A stretch of 5,740 nt of DNA from NCBI GenBank assembly GCA_038227045.1, contig JBBRQD010000213.1, positions 1 through 5,740 on the forward strand, in the 5' to 3' direction. Under the pieces are notes generated by a model. The model searched no databases, had not been told where the DNA came from, and was given only the letters and a program-made list of their open reading frames with translations. Origin of the DNA: JANXLS01 sp038227045 (GTDB taxonomy: Bacteria; Planctomycetota; SZUA-567; H5-PLA8). Positions 1-5,677 of this stretch are shown one piece after another. A program made the position numbers and the translations under genes. Position 1 is the stretch's first letter. Every line of letters begins with the position of its first letter.

Positions 1-24
1 AGCGCGGCAAAAGGCTGGAGGAAA

Positions 25-543
25 TTAAATAAATCGGAGTTGTTGGCAGACGTGATCAAGCTTGTTCGTTTCGTGGATGGCATCAAGGAAAACGCCGCAT
101 GATTTCAACATCGCCATCCACATCATTTGACAATTGCTCAACCACGTCTGCTCAAGACCAGAGCTGCCAGTCGATCTGCTGTGCACAAACGTCGGCATAA
201 TGTCTGGATGCAAAAGCTGGAACCACAGCGACTGGCTCTCCGGCGGAAGACGATCGCCGAACCAGGTGCGCGAGGTAATGATGAAGGCGAGATAATTTCC
301 AAATCCACAGAGAGGCATCGCCGCGAGAGTCAAAGCGGCGCGGAATTTTCCACGGTGCTCTGCCACGTGAGGCTCGGCGATGGCCAAACCACCGAGGAGT
401 CCAAAAATCGGAAAAATCATTGCTGAAGCAATCCAATTCGTGCTCAGTGAAGTCCAAGTCGAAACAGCGGTCCAGGCAATTGCCGTACCGATGAACAGAC
501 CCAATACTCCCAACGCGACCGATGTCAAAAAATATTTGAACAC
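25..543 (-). CDS. Hypothetical small membrane protein, 172 aa
   Basis: I do not recognise the family. The frame also opens at an ATG at 618, but I place the start at the GTG at 543-541. A strong AAAGGGGG ribosome binding site (G run at 549-553) sits 5 nt upstream of it, and the hydrophobic N-terminus then begins directly (MFKYFLTSVALGVLGLF). From that start three hydrophobic segments are visible: about residues 4-28, 36-56 and 68-90. The last includes the stretch GFGNYLAFIITS. The remaining ~80 residues are mostly polar, with W, M and C residues and no catalytic motif I can name. The likely location is the inner membrane with a C-terminal soluble tail. The gene is divergent from the cytochrome operon and shares its 218-nt upstream region. 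Base composition is closer to 50% GC than the operon. That it is a real gene is supported by the ribosome binding site and by membrane segments of sensible length. Function is unknown. Confidence 0.6.
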   Translation of the reverse strand: MFKYFLTSVALGVLGLFIGTAIAWTAVSTWTSLSTNWIASAMIFPIFGLLGGLAIAEPHVAEHRGKFRAALTLAAMPLCGFGNYLAFIITSRTWFGDRLPPESQSLWFQLLHPDIMPTFVHSRSTGSSGLEQTWLSNCQMMWMAMLKSCGVFLDAIHETNKLDHVCQQLRFI

Positions 544-548
544 GAAAT

Positions 549-553
549 CCCCC
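549..553 (-). promoter_or_regulatory. Ribosome binding site for the minus-strand membrane protein
   Basis: Read on the minus strand, an AAAGGGGG run lies 5 nt before a GTG codon at 543-541. The ATG at 618 has no comparable site. This site decides the start and shortens the protein from 197 to 172 residues. Confidence 0.55.
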
Positions 554-618
554 TTTAAAAAATAAATTGCGTTAGAGCCGATTAAGTCTAAGTAAAAAAG
601 CCGGCGAATGCAACGCAT

Positions 619-644
619 ACTTTCAACCGCCGCCCGTTGAAAGT
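619..644. repeat. 9-bp perfect inverted repeat, 8-nt loop
   Basis: ACTTTCAAC at 619-627 is the exact reverse complement of GTTGAAAGT at 636-644. The 8-nt C/G-rich spacer is CGCCGCCC. No T run follows on either strand, so it does not look like an intrinsic terminator. Its place between two divergent start codons fits an operator or an mRNA leader hairpin better. Confidence 0.6.
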
Positions 645-650
645 TGTTGT

Positions 651-687
651 GCGCAAAAAGGTATGCGATATACGCAAAATCGTATGC
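651..687. repeat. Imperfect 16-bp direct repeat, 21-bp period
   Basis: Positions 651-666 (GCGCAAAAAGGTATGC) and 672-687 (ACGCAAAATCGTATGC) match at 13 of 16 positions. The shared core is CGCAAAA, 3 nt, then GTATGC, except that the third of those 3 nt is G in both copies. The copies start 21 bp apart, which is two helical turns, so a protein bound to each would sit on the same face of the DNA. An inverted copy of the 3' half (CGCATAC) lies at 614-620. This is a candidate tandem operator upstream of the cytochrome operon. Confidence 0.5.
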
Positions 688-748
688 ACGACCTGTACAG
701 TACGGGGGTAATTAGGAATGGAGCGACTAACTGCAACAAGAGCCGTCC

Positions 749-753
749 GGAGG
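749..753 (+). promoter_or_regulatory. Ribosome binding site that fixes a TTG start
   Basis: GGAGG at 749-753 is followed by an 8-nt spacer and then TTG at 762-764, in frame with the cytochrome protein. The upstream in-frame ATGs at 663 and 684 have no properly spaced site. The ATG at 719 is in another frame. Confidence 0.65.
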
Positions 754-761
754 ACAAGACT

Positions 762-3146
762 TTGTCGAGCGCCTGCCAGCATTGCCCAACCTATCGCACC
801 CGCTCCGGTTTGTCCGTGCTCGTGGCGCTGGCGTTGCTCGCCATTGGCGTTGCTGGTAGCGAGGAAAAGAAGCCCTACAGCGGCGCGGGATGCGCGGCGG
901 TCGCGGACAGCTTTTTTACGAACGAAGTCTGGGTCAAGGTCGGCGCGCAGTCCTGTCTGAAATGCCACAAGCTCGGCGGTGAAGCCGAGGACGATGGCAG
1001 CGAATTCGTGCTGCAGGATCCCGAACGAAGCCTGGGTGGTGCCCGCGACGAGGTATTGCGGCACAACCGCGACGCGTTCGCGCAGATGGCGCGGCGGAAG
1101 GAAGGCGAACAATCCCGCCTGTTGTTGAAGGCTACTGGCAAACTCAAACACGGCGGCAAAGAAGCGCTCAAACTGGAATCGACCGGCTATCGTGTGCTGG
1201 CCGATTTTGTCACTCGATTGCATGTCCCGCCATCGGCAGCGGCACTCGCGCGCGCAATGGTCGAGGACAAAAATGCGCCGCCGTTCTTCGATGGCATCGT
1301 GATGATGGACAACCAGAAACTGTTGCGGCGCGTGACGCTGTCGCTGGCCGGCCGTCTCCCAACCGATGCCGAATTGGCCGCCGCCGGCGGTGCCGGAGCC
1401 GGAGCCAGCCAGGGCCGCAAGGCCTTTCCAGCTTTGCTCGACACTGTGATGAAAGAAGACGCCTTCTACGAACGGCTGCGCGAAGGGTTCAACGACATTT
1501 TCCTCACCGTCGGCTACGACGACGTTCCTGAAAACGCCCTCTCCTACGAACATTTCAGCACGACGCGCGGCTGGACCGAGAAATACGACTTGAGCAAAAT
1601 TGCCGATGAAAAGGCACGGCTTCAGGCCAAATACAAACTCTCCGGCGACTATCGAAAAGCAATGCTCGGCGAGCCGATGAAACTCATCGAATACATCGTC
1701 CGGAACGACCGGCCCTTTACCGAAATCGTAACCGCGGATTACATCATGGTCACGCCCTTCACATCGCGCGGCTACGGCGTTTACGAGGAGTTGAAACCGA
1801 AGTTCAAAAATCCGGAAGACCCGTTCGAGTACATTCCGGTGAAGCTCAAGAAACTCGTCGGCCGAAACCGCGACGAAGACGAGGATTCGCCCACGGGCTT
1901 CTATGCACATGCCGGATTGTTGAGTAATTTCCAATATCTGAAACGCTACCCCACCACGGAGACGAACCGGAACCGCCAGCGCGCCCGGGTATATTTCCTC
2001 CAATTCCTCGGCATTGATGTGCTGGAGTTGGCCGCGCGCGTGACGGATGCCGCCGCCGTCTCGGCGAAATACGAAATCCCCACGATGCAGGCCACCGAAT
2101 GCGTGGTCTGCCACAAAACCATCGACCCCGTCGCCGGGCTGTTTCAGGACTACTGGAAATTCGAAGGCGTGTATGGACAGCGCAAGGGCGGCTGGTTCAA
2201 GGACATGTTCGGCCCCGGCTACGAAGGCGAGGATCTGCCGGTCGAGCAACGCTGGCGCGCGCTGCAATGGCTCGGCGAACGCACCGCGAAAGACCCGCGC
2301 TTCGCCGTCGCAATGGTCGAGCATGTAAATTACATTCTCACGGGCCGCAAGGTGCTGCTCCCACCGAAAGATCTCGAAGACCCGCTCTTCAACGCGAAGC
2401 GCCGCGCCTACCAGGAACAGCGCAAACAGATCGAAGCCATCGCGCTCCGTTTTTCCAAAAATGGTTTCAACCTCAAGAGTGTCTTCAAGGACATGATCGA
2501 CTCCGATTTCTACCGCGCCGACGGTCTCGCCTCCGTCGCGGCTGGAAAAAGTCCGGCCCGGCGCGTCGAGTTGGACGATGTGGGCCTGATCCGAATGCTC
2601 GCGCCCGAACAAGTCGAGCGAAAGGTCGCGGCCATCTTCGGACAACCGTGGGGCAAATTGAACGACCAGATGGCGATGCTCTACGGCGGCATCGACTCGA
2701 AGGAAGTGACGGAGCGTGCCGCCGACCCGAGCGGCGCGATGGGCGCGATTCAGCGCATCCTCGCCAATGACGTGGCCTGCAAACAAACATCGCTGGACTT
2801 CAGCCGCCAGCCGGTCGATCGCAAGCTGTTCCCGGAGATCGAGCCGAACGTGCTCCCCGGCGCTTCGCCCGAAGCAGATGCGAAAATTCGCAAGACAATC
2901 GCCCATCTGCATCAGTGCGTGCTGGGACGCACCGACGCGCCGGATTCGCCGGAAGTGCAGCGCACCTACGAACTCTTCGCCGGCATCGTCACCGACGCCG
3001 CCGCAAGCAAGAACGTCAGCAAGGAAGAAAACTGGTCGTGCCGCCAGGGGCTCGTCGCTCCCGTTCCCGATCCGAAATACACGGTGCGCGCGTGGCGCGC
3101 CGTGGTCACTTACCTGCTTCGCCGGCCCGAATTCCTCTACGAGTAA
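762..3146 (+). CDS. Exported c-type cytochrome protein with PSCyt1/DUF1549- and DUF1588/DUF1585-like modules, 794 aa
   Basis: This is probably a periplasmic or surface haem protein of the planctomycete/verrucomicrobial PSCyt class; the substrate is unknown. I chose the TTG start because it has a GGAGG site and places a Sec signal near the N-terminus: basic residues, hydrophobic core LSVLVALALLAIGVAG (about 17-32), cleavage near VAG/SEE. An ATG start at 663 would bury that signal behind 33 more residues. Visible regions: a PSCyt1-like haem site CLKCH (65-69); a DUF1549-like segment with LLRRVTLSLAGRLPTDAEL (187-205); a DUF1592-like RPFTEIVTADY (317-327); a DUF1588-like part from AGLLSN (384) containing YPTTETNRNRQRARVYFLQFLG and a second haem site CVVCHKTIDP (from 447); a DUF1585-like NGFNLKSVFKDMIDSDFYRA (567-586). 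The last ~200 residues are less familiar and hold lone cysteines at 673, 719 and 760. The segment around QCVLGRTDAPDSPEVQRTYELF faintly resembles DUF1595. It is the first gene of an operon with the DUF1501 gene. Family placement is solid at class level; domain borders are approximate. Confidence 0.88.
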   Translation: MSSACQHCPTYRTRSGLSVLVALALLAIGVAGSEEKKPYSGAGCAAVADSFFTNEVWVKVGAQSCLKCHKLGGEAEDDGSEFVLQDPERSLGGARDEVLRHNRDAFAQMARRKEGEQSRLLLKATGKLKHGGKEALKLESTGYRVLADFVTRLHVPPSAAALARAMVEDKNAPPFFDGIVMMDNQKLLRRVTLSLAGRLPTDAELAAAGGAGAGASQGRKAFPALLDTVMKEDAFYERLREGFNDIFLTVGYDDVPENALSYEHFSTTRGWTEKYDLSKIADEKARLQAKYKLSGDYRKAMLGEPMKLIEYIVRNDRPFTEIVTADYIMVTPFTSRGYGVYEELKPKFKNPEDPFEYIPVKLKKLVGRNRDEDEDSPTGFYAHAGLLSNFQYLKRYPTTETNRNRQRARVYFLQFLGIDVLELAARVTDAAAVSAKYEIPTMQATECVVCHKTIDPVAGLFQDYWKFEGVYGQRKGGWFKDMFGPGYEGEDLPVEQRWRALQWLGERTAKDPRFAVAMVEHVNYILTGRKVLLPPKDLEDPLFNAKRRAYQEQRKQIEAIALRFSKNGFNLKSVFKDMIDSDFYRADGLASVAAGKSPARRVELDDVGLIRMLAPEQVERKVAAIFGQPWGKLNDQMAMLYGGIDSKEVTERAADPSGAMGAIQRILANDVACKQTSLDFSRQPVDRKLFPEIEPNVLPGASPEADAKIRKTIAHLHQCVLGRTDAPDSPEVQRTYELFAGIVTDAAASKNVSKEENWSCRQGLVAPVPDPKYTVRAWRAVVTYLLRRPEFLYE

Positions 3147-3151
3147 CAACC

Positions 3152-4435
3152 ATGAGACGCGATTTCCTGAAACTCTGCGGTCTGGCCGGTCTCGGCTTTG
3201 CATGTCCTGGTGGCGTCAACGCACTGCTCGCCGCGGACACAAAAGAAGAGCCGCCTTATGACGGGCCATACTACGTCGTCTTCAACGCCTCCGGCGGCTG
3301 GGATACCACGTACCTCATGGACCCAAAAGGCATCAACGAAATCAACCGCCTCTACAAAGACGGCGACATCCTCACCAAAGGCCAGCACAAGTTCGCGCCG
3401 ACCGCGAAGCAAATCAAGGCCGGGATGAGCAACGAGGATTTTTATAAAGATTACGGCGACGAACTGCTCGTCCTCAATGGCCTCGATTATTCGGTGAACA
3501 ACCATTCTCCCGGCGCGCGCTACATGGCGACGGGCAAGCTCGACAGCATGGCCTACCCGACTTTCGCCGCGTTGGTGGCCGCCTGCAAAGGCCCGTCATG
3601 TCCGCTGTCGTTTCTGACCTTCGGGAATTACTCGGCCACGGGCAACATCGTGGCCATGTCGCGCGTCCCCTACCTCCCCTCTCTGCAAAAAATCGCCAAC
3701 GCCGACGCCATCGAAGGCAACAAGCGTTCCCCTTATCACGACGATTTCGCCATTTCCCGCATCGAACAGGCGCTGCAAAGCGAGAACGCATCGCGCGCGG
3801 CGGAAGTCCGTCTACCGCGCCAGGAGCGCGCCGAAAACATGCTGTATGCGGCGCAGGTGAATTCCAAAGCCATGCAGCGCGTCACCCCGTTCATCCCCGC
3901 GAACAGCCCCAAGGAGCGCATGTCGCAGCAGGCCGAGATCGCCCTCGCCTCGTTCAAGGCTGGCGTCTGCGTCTCCGCGAACATCTCCATCGGGCAGTTC
4001 GACAGCCACGCCAACAACGACGTCGACCAGATGAAACTCATCCCCGAATTCCTCGCCGGCATCGCCTACTTCCTCCGCCGCGCGGAGGAACTGAAGATTC
4101 GCGAGAAACTGGTCGTGGTCATCCAAAGCGAAATGGGCCGCACGCCAAATTACAACAAAGGCAACGGCAAAGACCACTGGTCCATCGGTTCAATCATGTT
4201 TCTCGGGCCAAAAATCAAAGGCAACCGAGTCCTCGGCGCGACCGACGACAAACAGTTCCACGTCCCGCTAAACCCCCAATCCTTAATCTGCGACAAAGAA
4301 AAAGGCATCCGCGTCCGCCCCGAACACATCCACACCGCGCTGCGCCAATACGCCGGAATTGTCGACCATCCGCACAGCAAGAAATTCCCGCTGGGTGTTG
4401 CGGACAAGGAAATCTTGCAGTGCCTGTGGGGCTAA
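3152..4435 (+). CDS. DUF1501 family protein, Tat-exported, 427 aa
   Basis: DUF1501 proteins are thought to share the alkaline phosphatase/sulfatase fold. No reaction can be assigned here. The N-terminus is a twin-arginine signal: MRRDFLK, a hydrophobic stretch LCGLAGLGFACPGG, and likely cleavage near LLAA (about 25-28). Family signatures follow in the expected order: FNASGGWDTTYLMDP (44-58, the GGWDT element), NNHSPGARYMATG (116-128), FDSHANN (283-289) with the D-x-H pair, VVVIQSEMGRTP (321-332, the SE-x-GRTP element) and GKDHW (339-343). The D, H and DHW residues are plausible metal ligands by analogy with the superfamily. Length is normal for the family and the frame is intact. The ATG lies 5 nt after the stop of the cytochrome gene with no strong ribosome site, which suggests translational coupling. 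In Planctomycetota and Verrucomicrobiota such genes commonly sit next to PSCyt/DUF1549 genes, as here, so the two products probably act together outside the cytoplasm. Confidence 0.92.
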   Translation: MRRDFLKLCGLAGLGFACPGGVNALLAADTKEEPPYDGPYYVVFNASGGWDTTYLMDPKGINEINRLYKDGDILTKGQHKFAPTAKQIKAGMSNEDFYKDYGDELLVLNGLDYSVNNHSPGARYMATGKLDSMAYPTFAALVAACKGPSCPLSFLTFGNYSATGNIVAMSRVPYLPSLQKIANADAIEGNKRSPYHDDFAISRIEQALQSENASRAAEVRLPRQERAENMLYAAQVNSKAMQRVTPFIPANSPKERMSQQAEIALASFKAGVCVSANISIGQFDSHANNDVDQMKLIPEFLAGIAYFLRRAEELKIREKLVVVIQSEMGRTPNYNKGNGKDHWSIGSIMFLGPKIKGNRVLGATDDKQFHVPLNPQSLICDKEKGIRVRPEHIHTALRQYAGIVDHPHSKKFPLGVADKEILQCLWG

Positions 4436-4438
4436 GAC

Positions 4439-4633
4439 TGCAAACCGTTACAAAAGATGCACTATGTATAGTCCCATTTGGGCCGAACTACATAGTTCAC
4501 TCGATAATCACACGTTTTTTCGTTGCAAAAATTGCACAATGCGTCGTTAACTGCAAATTTTGCGCACTTGCCACTCTTATTCCGTTCCACAAGTTGCACA
4601 TGTGCACGATTTTCCGCTTCTCTATTTGATGCA
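4439..4633. repeat. Cluster of eight TGCA-centred words
   Basis: TGCA begins at 4439, 4458, 4524, 4533, 4552, 4595, 4603 and 4630, eight times in 195 nt where about 0.8 would be expected by chance in balanced sequence. Several copies lie in larger symmetric units: TGCAA-AAA-TTGCA at 4524-4536, GCAAA-T-TTTGC at 4553-4563, and the perfect 12-bp palindrome TGCACATGTGCA at 4595-4606. GATGCACTATGTATA at 4456-4470 and GATGCACAATGTAAA at 4628-4642 match at 13 of 15 positions. Only one further TGCA occurs in the rest of the intergenic region (5133). Function is not known; a multi-site protein-binding region is one reading. Confidence 0.5.
4461..4496. repeat. 8-bp inverted repeat with nested palindromes after the DUF1501 gene
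   Basis: ACTATGTA at 4461-4468 pairs exactly with TACATAGT at 4489-4496, and CCC/GGG (4473-4475, 4480-4482) can pair inside. Each arm also lies in its own palindrome: ACTAT-GT-ATAGT at 4461-4472 and GAACTA-CA-TAGTTC, which ends at 4498. It starts 26 nt after the operon stop codon. As a terminator it would be poor, because the nearest T run (4515-4520) is 18 nt beyond the stem. Two head-to-head binding sites for a dimeric regulator fit the symmetry as well. Confidence 0.45.
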
Positions 4634-4958
4634 CAATGTAAAAAGAACCGGACGAAATTGAACACATTTGGGTAACTCGACACTTGATCTACTTAGTATT
4701 ATTTTACCCTATTTTTGTTTAGCTTTCAACCGAAATCTGAAATAATCTCGAAAAAATGGTCACCACCATGCGCGAATTCCTCGTTGGCTCCATCTCGCGA
4801 AAAAGAAGCTTTTAAGGTAACGGAGCTAATAATTTCATCTGGTGAGGTGACGCAAGGCGGAACGAATTCAATCTTGATTGAGCGGATTCACGGAAGGTAA
4901 GAAAATCAGTGACGGAGCTCTGCCTTAATGTTGGATAAGCGAGTGCTCTGTCCCGGAT

Positions 4959-4996
4959 TGCCCCGGTTTTCAATGAGCTGAAACTCTGGCCGGGCA
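4959..4996. other. GC-rich nested hairpin in the intergenic region
   Basis: TGCCCCGG at 4959-4966 can pair with CCGGGCA at 4990-4996, giving 7 pairs with one bulged C. Inside, TTTCA (4968-4972) pairs with TGAAA (4979-4983) around a 6-nt loop. No T run follows. The hairpin lies about 200 nt upstream of the 5201 gene, so it could be part of a leader transcript or a leftover of a dispersed repeat. The pairing is visible; a role is not. Confidence 0.35.
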
Positions 4997-5189
4997 TCGC
5001 TATTCCCACGATTTTGCCATGCGTTCCTACGAAACCGAAACGATCGATTCTATCATCATCTGCCCATAAAACCCTTATTCGCGGCGATTTTAGCCAAAAC
5101 AAAATAAATGAACAGGACGGTGTATGGAAATTTGCAAATAAAATGGATTCTCATGGCGATGAATCGTCGTGTTCATGCCCTTAAATGAA

Positions 5190-5194
5190 AGGAG
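5190..5194 (+). promoter_or_regulatory. Ribosome binding site of the 5201 gene
   Basis: AAAGGAG ending at 5194 lies 6 nt before the ATG at 5201. It is the best-formed ribosome site in the window with an ATG and is the main evidence that the following frame is translated. Confidence 0.7.
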
Positions 5195-5200
5195 ACACAA

Positions 5201-5677
5201 ATGTTTGGCAAGCTCTTCGGTGGTGTCAGAAATTTGGGTCCAAGCGCATTTTCATCAACTTTCGCAGCCCTGGCTTTAAACATGGATCACGCGCTGGCTG
5301 ATTACATTAAAACTACAATCGAAAATGGAAATGCATGGGATCGTCATGGTGGTGCTCATTGGTCAATAACTCTAGAAAAGAATCTACGTTATCCTATTCA
5401 GCGAGGGCTACTGAATGCGAAACCACTTTTTCATGCAATTGCCAAAACCGGGGAGTGCGCAGTCGTCACAATGAATTTAGAAGGAGGTATCTGGTTGGAT
5501 TGGGATTCACCGATCACCGATTTGAGTGAGGTTGAGTTGGCGGAGTTGGCCCTACCACCGGAGGCCAGCAATGAAGAGAGCATTTTTTATTGGGGAATGT
5601 GTGTCCAGCGACAATCATTCCTCCGGCCGACGACAATTAGATTTCCCGGTTCGCCTGGGCAACGATCGTTGCGCTGA
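5201..5677 (+). CDS. Hypothetical soluble protein, 158 aa, unrecognised
   Basis: I do not recognise the family. The start is well supported by AAAGGAG 6 nt upstream. No signal peptide or clear membrane helix is evident: the N-terminus MFGKLFGGVRNLGPSAFSSTFAALAL is mildly hydrophobic and amphipathic, but short and interrupted. The middle (about 35-105) reads as a mixed alpha/beta domain, with WDRHGGAHWSITLEKN and a strand-rich ECAVVTMNLEGGIWLDWDSP. An acidic helix follows (DLSEVELAELALPPEASNEES). The final ~26 residues after YWGM are basic and proline-rich (five arginines), unlike the acidic part before them. Another frame stays open past the stop to 5705, so the 3' end may be frameshifted at the T6 run at 5583-5588. 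Codons and composition are more AT-rich than in the cytochrome operon, from which it is separated by 765 nt, so co-transcription is unlikely. Function is unknown. Confidence 0.65.
   Translation: MFGKLFGGVRNLGPSAFSSTFAALALNMDHALADYIKTTIENGNAWDRHGGAHWSITLEKNLRYPIQRGLLNAKPLFHAIAKTGECAVVTMNLEGGIWLDWDSPITDLSEVELAELALPPEASNEESIFYWGMCVQRQSFLRPTTIRFPGSPGQRSLR

Larger units (their letters stand above)
544..761. promoter_or_regulatory. Divergent intergenic control region
   Basis: This 218-nt gap separates two genes that point away from each other, so it must hold both promoters or be read through. It contains a 9-bp inverted repeat at 619-644, a 16-bp direct repeat at 651-666 and 672-687, three copies of GTATGC (one inverted, 615-620), and the perfect palindrome CTGTACAG at 693-700. 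A weak plus-strand promoter candidate is TTGTGC at 647-652, a 16-nt gap, then TATACG at 669-674. It overlaps the direct repeats, as an operator would. I see no convincing promoter for the minus-strand gene. The promoter assignment is tentative; the repeats are directly visible. Confidence 0.45.
4436..5200. other. 765-nt AT-rich intergenic region with palindromes, no convincing gene
   Basis: No open frame here has a ribosome binding site, recognisable domain and sensible start. The left part (4439-4633) is packed with TGCA-centred words and inverted repeats. The middle (4681-4760) is the most AT-rich part and contains a TATTAT word at 4697-4702 that could be a -10 box, but no -35 box is correctly spaced. 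The right part (4800-5110) contains an inverted repeat TCAATC-TT-GATTGA at 4868-4881, an 11-nt near-repeat (GTAACGGAGCT at 4817-4827, GTGACGGAGCT at 4909-4919) and a GC-rich nested hairpin at 4959-4996. The palindrome ATTTGCAAAT is at 5130-5139, followed by TAAAAT at 5139-5144, a possible -10 box for the next gene with a poor -35. No clear intrinsic terminator follows the operon. The T run at 4515-4520 is not attached to a stem. Confidence 0.6.

Noticed and set aside
13..24. GGAGG-like ribosome site near the left edge on the plus strand
   Set aside because: No start codon at a suitable distance opens a supported frame; the only long plus-strand frame nearby (127-426) is antisense to the membrane protein.
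2099..2770. 223-residue plus-strand frame inside the cytochrome gene
   Set aside because: It is an arginine-rich out-of-frame translation inside a gene with strong family evidence.
588..3203. 871-residue open frame on the minus strand, antisense to nearly the whole cytochrome gene
   Set aside because: The plus strand has clear family motifs (two CxxCH sites, DUF1588-like signature), a signal peptide and a ribosome site. The long antisense frame is a by-product of GC-rich third codon positions, and its translation shows no domain.
4461..4520. Intrinsic terminator for the cytochrome/DUF1501 operon
   Set aside because: The stem ends at 4496 and the T run begins at 4515, too far apart for the usual stem-plus-U-tract design. 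The stem is also AT-rich.
3598..4629. 343-residue plus-strand frame overlapping the DUF1501 gene
   Set aside because: It is arginine- and proline-rich shadow translation; the DUF1501 motifs are all in the other frame.
4462..4683. 73-residue minus-strand frame with four cysteines near its C-terminus
   Set aside because: It starts at GTG with no ribosome site and lies in the TGCA-rich repeat cluster, which creates its Cys/Ala/His codons. The cysteine spacing matches no zinc motif I can defend.
4756..4815. 19-codon open frame MVTTMREFLVGSISRKRSF
   Set aside because: It is preceded by an A run with no ribosome binding site, and nothing around it suggests a leader peptide.
4715..4900. 61-residue plus-strand frame starting at TTG
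   Set aside because: It has no ribosome site and no recognisable domain, and sits in AT-rich sequence where such frames arise by chance.
4812..5102. 96-residue minus-strand frame with VLWADDD, first suspected as a response-regulator receiver
   Set aside because: The rest of the receiver pattern (phosphorylated Asp on strand 3, the T/S and K residues) is absent, and no ribosome site precedes the TTG. It is kept only as a weak pseudogene or repeat possibility in the findings.
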